A program made the translations under genes and the position numbers. A model generated the notes under the pieces. It was not told where the DNA came from. It searched no databases and saw only the letters and a list, made by a program, of their open reading frames with translations. From positions 1-47,235 of the forward strand of contig CAMVKS010000018.1 in assembly GCA_947167995.1 (NCBI GenBank): DNA of 47,235 nucleotides. Reading direction: 5' to 3'. The DNA is from an uncultured Prevotellaceae bacterium (lineage in GTDB: Bacteria > Bacteroidota > Bacteroidia > Bacteroidales > Muribaculaceae). This document shows positions 34,512-41,711 of this stretch, piece by piece. Within the stretch, counting starts at the first letter, position 1, and every line of letters begins with the position of its first letter.

Positions 34512-34684
34512 AGGGGCTGTGTCAAAATATAGGAGTCACGCTATGCGTGAGAAATTATTCAAATTTTTCCAAATACAACATATAATTAATTTGCTTGATA
34601 CCAACAAATTAAATGATGTTTGATTTATGATGATTTGTTGGATTTCTGCGCGAAACGCACTAAACCAGAATTTTGAAACACCCT
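34512..34684. mobile_element. MITE-like element
   Basis: The ends are imperfect inverted repeats: AGGGGCTGTGTCAAAAT (34512-34528) and the complement of AGGGTGTTTCAAAAT (34670-34684), differing by a 2-bp gap and one base. The inside is AT-rich without a transposase. The end sequence resembles those of common Bacteroidetes insertion sequences. No clear target duplication was seen. Confidence 0.45.
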
Positions 34685-34736
34685 CTTTCTTTATGGCGAA
34701 TTGCTCAAACAAGCTTGGTTCTGCGCCATAACAAAA

Positions 34737-34762
34737 CAACCGGCCACTTGCGTGGTCGGTTG
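34737..34762 (-). terminator. Hairpin beside repeat copy 3
   Basis: An 11-bp stem (CAACCGGCCAC / GTGGTCGGTTG, one G-T pair) with a TTGC loop. On the minus strand it lies 5 bp after the CCA-like end of copy 3 and is followed by TTTTGTT, fitting a tRNA gene terminator. Confidence 0.55.
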
Positions 34763-34767
34763 CTCGC

Positions 34768-34787
34768 TGGCGGAGAGGACAAGATTC
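34768..34787 (-). repeat. tRNA-Ser 3'-end-like repeat, copy 3
   Basis: An exact copy of the 20-mer. The next bases on the plus strand (TCCG, TT, ATTATCAG) match copy 1 with two changes. It lies about 150 bp outside the repressor gene of the phage-like element, where a left attachment site would be expected. Confidence 0.6.
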
Positions 34788-34938
34788 TCCGTTGATTATC
34801 AGGGCTTTAACCCCTTTTGATTATCAATTAGTTACATTTTTGGAGATTGCCAAAAAACGCAATTTTAGACTACCTAGTGTCCCTATACTGTCCGAGTACA
34901 CTATGCTTTTAATGCGCTGACTGACTGTTAATAAACCC

Positions 34939-35328
34939 TTAATTTTTTGTAGAAATTACATCATTTAATTTTTCCAAAAGCTGGATTCTGGCCTCTTTTT
35001 CACGGAGACGTTCCTCCTTTTCTTTCAACATCTCATCACGGAATTGAAGCTGCTCACGAAGGTGGGCAAGCTGGTTTCGCAGTTGAGTAATGTTTAGACT
35101 TTTCAGTTCTTCCTCTGTCGACATCTCAACACCCTCTCTTATAAATAAGGTGTCAATAGATACACCGAGAAAGTCCGCTATCGCTTCTAACCGTTTTGCA
35201 GAAGGATTACCTGTCACCAGCGCATTAACTGATGTTTGTTTAGGATTCATCCCTATGGCTCGCAAAAGATCACCATAAGGGATATTCTTCCTGTCTAACA
35301 GTTCTTTAATGATTTTTCCGTTGTACAT
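34939..35328 (-). CDS. Phage-type XRE repressor with coiled-coil tail
   Basis: The product is 129 aa. An N-terminal HTH (about 5-65; the segment around LLRAIGMNPKQTSVNALVTGN holds the recognition helix) is followed by a long charged coiled coil (about 72-125) with repeated KEERLREKEAR units, likely for dimerisation. There is no peptidase domain, so induction would not be by LexA-type self-cleavage. It is divergent from the early genes of the element, with paired inverted repeats between, the layout of a lysogeny switch. Confidence 0.8.
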   Translation of the reverse strand: MYNGKIIKELLDRKNIPYGDLLRAIGMNPKQTSVNALVTGNPSAKRLEAIADFLGVSIDTLFIREGVEMSTEEELKSLNITQLRNQLAHLREQLQFRDEMLKEKEERLREKEARIQLLEKLNDVISTKN

Positions 35329-35373
35329 TTTTAATTTGGATGATATTTTTTTCTCAAAAAATCTTACTTTTAT

Positions 35374-35424
35374 ATAAGACTGTTTGGAAAATTTATATTA
35401 CTTTTGTGCAAAATTAAGTCTTAT
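35374..35424 (+). promoter_or_regulatory. Early promoter with candidate repressor operators
   Basis: The -7 box TACTTTTG (35399-35406) sits between ATAAGACT (35374-35381) and its exact inverted copy AGTCTTAT (35417-35424). A repressor dimer bound to this pair would cover the promoter. A TTTG at 35383 is too close (12 bp) to be a standard -33 box. Confidence 0.5.
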
Positions 35425-35457
35425 TGTTGAATTATACAAATTTTCAACTATTTTTTT

Positions 35458-35649
35458 ATGAATATTTTGAAACATTATTACAGTAAGTTGTCAAGGTACA
35501 ACAAGAGCATGTTCCGTGAAGCTATCATTGACGCTTGCGGGTGGTCCTACGGCACATTCTATTATAAGCTGAAGAATGGGAATTTTTCTAAACTGGAGTA
35601 CAAAGTTGTTGATGATTATATAAAAGCATTCTTTTTTAGAAATGAGTAG
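35458..35649 (+). CDS. Small HTH-like early phage protein
   Basis: The product is 63 aa. The segment around FREAIIDACGWSYGTFYYKL looks like a helix-turn-helix, as in small DNA-binding proteins at the start of Bacteroidales phage early operons. It could be a Cro- or AlpA-like regulator. It is first of the rightward operon and overlaps the next gene by 8 bp. Confidence 0.7.
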   Translation: MNILKHYYSKLSRYNKSMFREAIIDACGWSYGTFYYKLKNGNFSKLEYKVVDDYIKAFFFRNE

Positions 35650-35893
35650 TATATTTGACAGTTATCACACAGTGAAGGAATGGGAAGATGCGGCAGAAAA
35701 AGACAGACGCATCACATTCAATGCCGTATATTATGTCATGGGCAAGAGAGTTCTTGATCATGTGACCGGCATCGTGAAAATTGAGCAGCCCGATGGGGAG
35801 ACTGCCCATAGGTGTGTAATGTGGCACAGCAACGGCCAATGCTATGTTGGCAAGGAACATCTGCCAGAGTTCGACATAAACTTTGATGATTGA
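35642..35893 (+). CDS. Small early phage protein of unknown function
   Basis: The product is 83 aa with no recognised domain; mixed alpha/beta with an acidic end (FDINFDD). It overlaps the gene before by 8 bp and the primase-helicase gene after it by 8 bp, so the three genes are translationally coupled. A role in replication or its control is suggested only by position. Confidence 0.7.
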   Translation: MSSIFDSYHTVKEWEDAAEKDRRITFNAVYYVMGKRVLDHVTGIVKIEQPDGETAHRCVMWHSNGQCYVGKEHLPEFDINFDD

Positions 35894-38800
35894 TGAAAGA
35901 ACAATAGAGAGCATTCTTGACCGCGTCGACATAGTTGACGTGGTCGGTCGCTATGTACCAGACCTGAAACAGAAAGGGAGCAACTACCAATGCTGCTGCC
36001 CTTTCCATAGCGAGCGCACACCTTCTTTCATCGTGAACAAGGCACGAAATACCTGGCACTGCTTTGGAGCTTGTGCCGAAGGAGGCAACGCCATCAAGTT
36101 TGTAATGAAGTACAACAACTATACTTTCCCAGAAGCGGTAAAGGAGTTAGCAGGGATGTGCGGAGTCACCTTAGAAGAAAGTAAGGAAAAGCCTTCGGCT
36201 GAACAAATAGAGAAAAACAAGAAGCGAGAGGCTATGTTTATCGCTTACGAAGTGCTGCAACGCTTCTTTGAGGGGCAGCTGAGGGCAAGCGATGAAGAAG
36301 CAGCAAGGGCACATTCATATGCCGTAAAACGGTGGAATAGTGATTTTATTCAAGAATGCGGAATAGGATATGCGCCCAAGAACAGTCAACTCCTAATCCG
36401 ATATGCTGAGGCAAACAACATTTCCACGAAACTTCTCATGGAAATGGACTTGTTGAGGCAGTCTGAAAGAGATGGGCACCTGTATGCTTTCTTTCGTGAA
36501 CGCATCATGATTCCAATACGTGACCGATTCAGCAGGGTCATAGGTTATACTGCTCGCTATATTGGCAACAATACTGATGCGCCTAAATATTTGAATTCAT
36601 CTTCCACCCTACTGTATAATAAGGACAAGTCTGTATTTGGAATACACCTGGCGACAAGAGCTGCAGTGAAAGAGAACAAATGCTATCTTGTAGAAGGTGC
36701 ACCGGATGTGTTGAGGCTACAGGCTATAGGAGCGAATAATGTGGCAGCTTCTCTTGGTTCTGCATGGACCGACAATCAGATGAAAATGCTGAAAAGGTTG
36801 ACCACAAAACTATGTTTCCTGCCAGATGCAGACCCACCAAAGCCTGACGAACCGTATGGCACAGGCATCAAAGCGGTTATCAATAACGCCCTGCTCGCCC
36901 TCAAGAATGGGTTTGAGGTCACAGTGAAAGAGATTCCTCTGGCAGCCGGTGGAAAGAAGAATGATCCTGACACATACTGTACGAGTAAGAAGGTTCTTGA
37001 CAACATCAACGAGGAAGATTTCATCTTGTGGTATGCGAAAAAACTCTTTGAGAATGGTGCGACACAAGATGAAAAGAGTAATGCCGTTGTCACTATCGCC
37101 AATCTCGTAGCATCAGTGAATGATGACGTTAAGCAGTCTATGTATATTGACACGCTCCACAAAATAATGCCAGGAAAGGCAATGTGGAGAAATGCCATCA
37201 AGTCAGCAAAGAGACAGAAGGCCGAGACGGACATCAAATCAAGCGTCACTGTAAACCTTGACCTTCTGGAGAAATATGGTTTCCAAGAGCAGGGATACCG
37301 CTACATATCGGTCAACAGCGATGGCAGGACGAAAGAATGGTCAAACTTCGTGCTCAAACCATTGTTCCACATCAAGGACATGGTGAATCCAATAAGACTA
37401 TACAAAATCACTAACGTTAACCACCAGTCTGAAATAGTGCCATTACGTTCTGATGAGCTTGTTTCAGTGACCAAGTTCAAACAACGTATCGAAGGACTGG
37501 GTAATTATCTATGGTTCGCAAAAGATGAACAACTTATGGCTTTGAAGAAACATCTTTATTTTAGCACCGAGACTGCAATACAGATCACACAACTCGGTTG
37601 GCAGAGACAAGGCTTTTACGCCTTCGGCAATGGAATATTCGATACTGAATGGCATCCTGTGGATGACCTGGGTATCGTGAGACTTGGGGAACAGGGAAAT
37701 TTCTATTTACCTGCCTTCTCATCAGTATATAAGGACGACACGCAGTTTTTTCAGTTTGAGAGGAATTTTGTGCATCTGAACTATGGCACAATCTCTTTGT
37801 ATGACTACTCGAAAAGACTGATTGACGTTTTCGGCAATAACGCTAAAGTGGGCCTGTGCTTCCTGATTGCGACACTGTTCCGAGATGTGATAGTCGGGTA
37901 CACAAAAAATTTCCCCATTTTGAACCTGTTTGGACCTAAAGGATCGGGAAAGTCTGAGCTTGGACACTCTCTGATGTCATTCTTCATCATTGAGAACACT
38001 CCACCAAATATCGTCAACTCCACTCTTCCAGCACTGGCAGACGCTGTGGCTCAGTGTGCCAACGCGCTCGTCCACCTTGATGAGTTCAAGAACTTCATCG
38101 AAGTGGAGAAGCGTGAATTCCTGAAAGGTCTCTGGGATGGCACAGGACGTACACGAATGAATATGGATCGAGACAAGAAACGAGAGGTCACAAAAGTGGA
38201 TTGTGGCGTTATCATCAGCGGCCAGGAGATGGCAACTGCCGACATCGCCCTATTCTCACGCTTTATTTTTTTGTCTTACTCTAAGAGTGAATTCTCGTCG
38301 GCGGCAAGGGAAAAGTTCGCAGAACTGACTGAAATACGCAAGCATGGATGCTCCCATCTCACGTTGCAGATACTGAGATACAGAGCAAAATTCATTCAGG
38401 AGTTCAAGAGCAGCCTCAACTTCTGTAAGGAAGATATAACAACAGCGGTCGCTGGGGCCAACGTTGAAGACAGAATACTGTTCAACTGGTATGTGGTACT
38501 GGCAGCATACCACGCTCTGCGAGACGTGATACAACTGCCGTTTGACTACAATGAGATTCGCTCTATTGTGATTGAGGGAGTCAAGGCACAGAACAGGGAA
38601 ACAAAGTCGAACAATGAGTTGGCAAACTTCTGGAACATCGTGTCATACTTCCGTCAGGAAGGCAAGATTTGGAACGGATGTGACTACCGTATAGACATGG
38701 AGGACAGACTGAAATGTTCTAACAGAAACAATGAGATGGTGTTCCCTCAGACAAAGAGAATACTGTACCTGAGATACAGCAGGATTTTCCAGCTCTATAA

Positions 38801-39083
38801 GATGCATGGACGACAAGTCAACGAGGTCCTGATACCTCCACAATCTCTAGTATACTATCTTGAGAACTCTCCTGCATACTTCGGAAAGAAAAAATCATGG
38901 AGATACAAGGTAATAATCAATGGTATTGAGCAGACTGAGGAACGTAGAGACTCAACAAATGGTTTCGTGAAGTATGTGAAGAAATATGGCTTCGACCAGG
39001 TGATGTGTTTTGACTACGATATGCTAAAAGAGTCATACGACATCAACCTCGAAGATACAACCTCATATGACAATATACCCTGA
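35886..39083 (+). CDS. Primase-helicase replication protein
   Basis: The product is 1065 aa from the ATG at 35886 (a TTG lies 3 bp earlier). The N-terminus is a DnaG-type CHC2 zinc finger (Cys38, His41, Cys59, Cys63). It is followed by a primase/Toprim part (LVEGAPDVLRLQAIGA near 268 and PDADPP near 313) and a C-terminal AAA-type helicase with Walker A FGPKGSGKS near 682 and an acidic LDEF near 735. Such proteins carry both primase and helicase work for phages, satellites and plasmids, as P4 alpha does. It is followed by a terminator and an origin-like repeat array. Over the whole length it looks intact. Confidence 0.88.
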   Translation: MIDERTIESILDRVDIVDVVGRYVPDLKQKGSNYQCCCPFHSERTPSFIVNKARNTWHCFGACAEGGNAIKFVMKYNNYTFPEAVKELAGMCGVTLEESKEKPSAEQIEKNKKREAMFIAYEVLQRFFEGQLRASDEEAARAHSYAVKRWNSDFIQECGIGYAPKNSQLLIRYAEANNISTKLLMEMDLLRQSERDGHLYAFFRERIMIPIRDRFSRVIGYTARYIGNNTDAPKYLNSSSTLLYNKDKSVFGIHLATRAAVKENKCYLVEGAPDVLRLQAIGANNVAASLGSAWTDNQMKMLKRLTTKLCFLPDADPPKPDEPYGTGIKAVINNALLALKNGFEVTVKEIPLAAGGKKNDPDTYCTSKKVLDNINEEDFILWYAKKLFENGATQDEKSNAVVTIANLVASVNDDVKQSMYIDTLHKIMPGKAMWRNAIKSAKRQKAETDIKSSVTVNLDLLEKYGFQEQGYRYISVNSDGRTKEWSNFVLKPLFHIKDMVNPIRLYKITNVNHQSEIVPLRSDELVSVTKFKQRIEGLGNYLWFAKDEQLMALKKHLYFSTETAIQITQLGWQRQGFYAFGNGIFDTEWHPVDDLGIVRLGEQGNFYLPAFSSVYKDDTQFFQFERNFVHLNYGTISLYDYSKRLIDVFGNNAKVGLCFLIATLFRDVIVGYTKNFPILNLFGPKGSGKSELGHSLMSFFIIENTPPNIVNSTLPALADAVAQCANALVHLDEFKNFIEVEKREFLKGLWDGTGRTRMNMDRDKKREVTKVDCGVIISGQEMATADIALFSRFIFLSYSKSEFSSAAREKFAELTEIRKHGCSHLTLQILRYRAKFIQEFKSSLNFCKEDITTAVAGANVEDRILFNWYVVLAAYHALRDVIQLPFDYNEIRSIVIEGVKAQNRETKSNNELANFWNIVSYFRQEGKIWNGCDYRIDMEDRLKCSNRNNEMVFPQTKRILYLRYSRIFQLYKMHGRQVNEVLIPPQSLVYYLENSPAYFGKKKSWRYKVIINGIEQTEERRDSTNGFVKYVKKYGFDQVMCFDYDMLKESYDINLEDTTSYDNIP

Positions 39084-39124
39084 TTTGCGAAAATGTAGAT
39101 CTCTTACATTTTTAATTTGGATTG

Positions 39125-39160
39125 TAAGCACTTGCTTGGGAAAGTAGGTGCTTATTTTTT
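39125..39160 (+). terminator. Terminator of primase-helicase operon
   Basis: A 7-bp stem (TAAGCAC / GTGCTTA) with a 16-nt loop, followed immediately by six T. Confidence 0.6.
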
Positions 39161-39197
39161 GGAAGTGTCGAACGTGATAAAACCTAAGGACTTTTCT

Positions 39198-39405
39198 TTC
39201 CACACTTTCCACATATTCCACAATGTTATAAATCAATAAAATAACTAATAATGTATCATACCACAAACTTCCACAATTTTCCACAAAAGTGTTCAGCATA
39301 GTTTCTCCTGACTTTGGATTTCCACAAATGTTTCCACAATTCCACAAAACGCCATAATCTATCTTTCTGAAAATCAGGGATGTGGAATTTGTGGAAACTG
39401 TGGAA
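39198..39405. repeat. TTCCACA iteron array, candidate replication origin
   Basis: TTCCACA occurs at 39198, 39207, 39216, 39269, 39279, 39320, 39332 and 39340, with a TACCACA variant at 39259. Its inverse TGTGGAA occurs at 39381, 39390 and 39399. The first three and last three units are each spaced exactly 9 bp. TTTTCCACA at 39277 also fits a relaxed DnaA box (TTWTNCACA). An AT-rich segment (39223-39258) lies inside. This ordered array next to a primase-helicase gene fits an iteron origin. Confidence 0.65.
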
Positions 39406-39812
39406 GCCCTAGTGGGTGTATATGTTTTTTTGAAAAAAAATTGTTTTTTCGTGGTTCTCGGGTTTTAGTGCAGAAATGGTTTTTGCTACTCTCAGATTAA
39501 TTTTTGCTCTTTACATGGGTGTGTCTTGACGCTCCACTTGCAGTAGAAAGGGATGTTGCTCATAAGAAAATTCCAAAGACTCTTTGACTTGATTGTCCAT
39601 CGCTCACTTTGTTTTTACGCCGCAAAGTTAATGCGTCTCCCTCACACGCAAGGCCAGGCTACGTTGCTGCGAGAAATCTCCACACCTGCGGGTAGTATTT
39701 CTCTTGCAAGCCTTACTCTCTGTGTTGGCAGTCGCACTTTTCGGGCAGTGTAAAAAGCAAAGCGATAGCGATAACAAGATCAAAGAAGTTTCACTTATAA
39801 ATTTTCTTTATT

Positions 39813-40478
39813 ATGAGTAACAATTCCCTTTCATTCGAGTTTGCAAGCGGTGCTGACAGCACCCAAGTTCAAGAACAAGTTGTAAAAAGCTGCAGCTCCA
39901 GCTCCTCCAATCTCAAAGAGGTTTGTGAGGCTGAGTTGGACTTGGCAGACTTCAAGTTTGACTACCGTACTGACAATCCGGCCGTGTACGTCAGTTCCTA
40001 CCACCGCTACAGCTGTGGAAATTTAGATGGTATGTGGGTTGATTTATCCCTGTGTGCCGACTATGACGAGTTTATGCAGGTGTGCCGGCTCATAGTTTTC
40101 GATGAGGAAGACCCTGAGTTCATGTTCCAGGACATGCAGAACTGGCCCGATTCATGGTATGATGAAGGCTCACTGAGTGAGGACACCTTCGAGAGAATCC
40201 AAGAGTTCGCAGAGCTTGACGAGGACGAGCGCGAGGCCTTCGAGGCTTTCATGGATGTTCGTTGCGACAGTGACGTCACATTCGAGGAGTTCCGCGAGGC
40301 TTACTGCGGCAAGTGGGACAGTGAGGAAGAGTTCACCGAGAACTTGATCGACGAGCTGGGAATCCTTGACGAAGTGCCCGAGCATCTGCGACGCTTCTTT
40401 GACGTCTCGGCCTATTCAGACGAGCTTTTCCGCTATGACTATGACTTCCAAGATGGCTACATCTTTAGAGTTAGCTGA
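39813..40478 (+). CDS. ardA: ArdA-like antirestriction protein
   Basis: The product is 221 aa. After a Ser-rich leader (about 1-45) it has the ArdA layout: AVYVSSYHRYSCGNLDGMW (about 54-72), a run of Asp/Glu throughout, F.EFREAYCGKWDSEEEF (about 154-170), and a FFDVSAY...G.IFRV end. ArdA proteins mimic bent DNA and block type I restriction enzymes, which helps an incoming element. The strong acidity supports DNA mimicry. It has its own terminator with a UUCG loop. Confidence 0.88.
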   Translation: MSNNSLSFEFASGADSTQVQEQVVKSCSSSSSNLKEVCEAELDLADFKFDYRTDNPAVYVSSYHRYSCGNLDGMWVDLSLCADYDEFMQVCRLIVFDEEDPEFMFQDMQNWPDSWYDEGSLSEDTFERIQEFAELDEDEREAFEAFMDVRCDSDVTFEEFREAYCGKWDSEEEFTENLIDELGILDEVPEHLRRFFDVSAYSDELFRYDYDFQDGYIFRVS

Positions 40479-40500
40479 TGTTTACTGAATGCTGATGTTG

Positions 40501-40526
40501 AGCCGCCTTCGGGCGGCTTTTCTTTT
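40501..40526 (+). terminator. Intrinsic terminator of ardA
   Basis: Perfect 7-bp stem AGCCGCC / GGCGGCT with a TTCG tetraloop, followed by TTTCTTTT. Confidence 0.9.
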
Positions 40527-40595
40527 GCATCTCAGTGAAACCAAGTATCACAGAAACCTGCTTCCACAATTATTTTGTTCAAGATTTGAACGCAA

Positions 40596-40627
40596 GTTGT
40601 TGGCATTGAGATTTTTAAGTAATTTTG
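40596..40627 (+). promoter_or_regulatory. Promoter inside apparent start region
   Basis: GTTG (40596-40599), a 20-bp spacer, then TAATTTTG (40620-40627). Transcription should start about 5-7 bp later, at or after the ATG at 40632, so the ATG at 40647 is the better start. Confidence 0.55.
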
Positions 40628-40646
40628 CGGCATGAATACTAAACCT

Positions 40647-41129
40647 ATGAGCGACTTTTTGATATACCTTAAATTTGAGCCGTACTTAGCCCAGTGGTTT
40701 ACACATGAGATGGGAGGAACCTCGCCAGTGGAAATTCCACGTGGCTCGGCTGAATCGGACATCCTCCAACTGTTCCTGACGAAACAACCGGAGGATGTCC
40801 CTGATGAGTGCAGAGAGGATGCGAATCTGATAATCGCCATCCCCTACTTCAAGCGCAAGGACCCACGCATTTACAATTATCTTCCGCCTAAAGCGGTGGA
40901 ATGTCTGCACAAGTGCATAAAGAACCGTTTTGATGTGCAGCTGTGGAATGATCTTCATCAGGTTCATCCGAAATCGAAAATGCTGAAGGAACTGATAGAG
41001 GCCTGGATGGAATGTCATGGGATTGAGTTTGATGACACGAACTGGTGTACCATATCTAAAAGGTACCAGAGAAAGAGAGAAATATATCTGAAGAAAAAAA
41101 CGAAAAAAATGACATCGACTTCAGAGTGA
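40647..41129 (+). CDS. Conserved Bacteroidales mobile-element protein
   Basis: The product is 160 aa from the ATG at 40647, chosen because the promoter -7 box ends 4 bp before the other ATG at 40632. The sequence (DFLIYLKFEPYLAQWFTH, then IPRGSAESDILQLFL, NYLPPKAVECLHKCIKNRFDVQLW and a final KRYQRKREIYLKKK) resembles a family I know only as hypothetical proteins in Bacteroidales prophage regions. It has a basic C-terminus that could bind nucleic acid. No function assigned. Confidence 0.75.
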   Translation: MSDFLIYLKFEPYLAQWFTHEMGGTSPVEIPRGSAESDILQLFLTKQPEDVPDECREDANLIIAIPYFKRKDPRIYNYLPPKAVECLHKCIKNRFDVQLWNDLHQVHPKSKMLKELIEAWMECHGIEFDDTNWCTISKRYQRKREIYLKKKTKKMTSTSE

Positions 41130-41213
41130 TTTTTGTCCGCAAACCGACAAAGCTGACTTTTACGATTTTTGCGACAAAGACGATTGTTTCGTTTATTGAA
41201 AATACAACTAGCC

Positions 41214-41642
41214 ATGATATCACAAGAAACCCAACACGCTCTACCTGGCATCAAGTCGATAGCCTATGTTCCGTGCGAGCTTGTCCAACGGAACTGCGAC
41301 TTGAAATGCCTCGCGTCTATGCCGGTGAGAGTGTTCACAACACCTATTCCGATTATTCTCAAGGGAGAGGCAACATGCGCTACGGTCTCTCAGTATGACA
41401 AAAACGGAAGGACAGAGACTACAACTCTGCGCTTTGCCACACTCTCGCCTGTGCCTGTAAACAAGCATGTCGCCTTTATCGTGACCGACACGAATGACCA
41501 CCCTTTCTTGGTCGGACTGCATGAGGCTCCTTATCCTGTGATAAAAATCTCACACTCTACAGGAACCCCTGACGGAGATCCTGCAGTTCTGACCTATGAA
41601 GTGACCTTCAAAGCTCTGAAATCTCTTATCCCAATGTGGTGA
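41214..41642 (+). CDS. Putative phage structural protein
   Basis: The product is 142 aa from the ATG at 41214; the frame extends upstream to 41169 but the extra residues look like leader. The LPGIKSIAYVPC start and the beta-rich body ending in PAVLTYEVTFKALKSLIP suit a small virion protein. It precedes the head protease gene by 69 bp, across a promoter. The phage family is inferred from context and general pattern. Confidence 0.65.
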   Translation: MISQETQHALPGIKSIAYVPCELVQRNCDLKCLASMPVRVFTTPIPIILKGEATCATVSQYDKNGRTETTTLRFATLSPVPVNKHVAFIVTDTNDHPFLVGLHEAPYPVIKISHSTGTPDGDPAVLTYEVTFKALKSLIPMW

Positions 41643-41659
41643 CCAGCAGATAATTCGTC

Positions 41660-41691
41660 TTTTACCACCTTATTAATAGAGGATAACTTTG
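41660..41691 (+). promoter_or_regulatory. Promoter of head-gene operon
   Basis: TTTT (41660-41663, near TTTG), a 20-bp spacer, then TAACTTTG (41684-41691), 20 bp before the ATG of the head protease gene. Confidence 0.5.
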
Positions 41692-41711
41692 TGGCATAAA
41701 ACAAATTTACT

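Larger units (their letters stand above)
34188..34938. other. Scar region at element boundary
   Basis: This 751-bp gap holds the higBA promoter, two of the three tRNA-end-like repeats (34448 and 34768), a MITE-like element (34512-34684) and a strong hairpin (34737-34762). No supported gene; a 67-codon minus frame at 34536-34739 overlaps the MITE and is not called. Confidence 0.55.
39084..39812. other. Intergenic region with candidate replication origin
   Basis: This 729-bp gap has, in order, a terminator (39125-39160), the TTCCACA repeat array (39198-39405), an A/T hairpin-prone stretch (about 39424-39450), a 7-bp stem GAGAAAT/ATTTCTC (39671-39703) and the leader of the ardA gene. An open frame at 39553-39753 has no recognisable domain and was not called. 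Confidence 0.6.

Noticed and set aside
34536-34739. 67-codon minus-strand frame near the MITE
   Set aside because: It lies mostly inside the MITE-like element and has no domain or promoter.
39198-39405. Repeat cluster considered as a CRISPR array
   Set aside because: Units are only 7 bp, with spacings of 8-53 bp and inverted copies. No cas genes. An origin fits better.
39553-39753. 66-codon open frame upstream of ardA
   Set aside because: No recognised domain or promoter. It more likely represents leader sequence.
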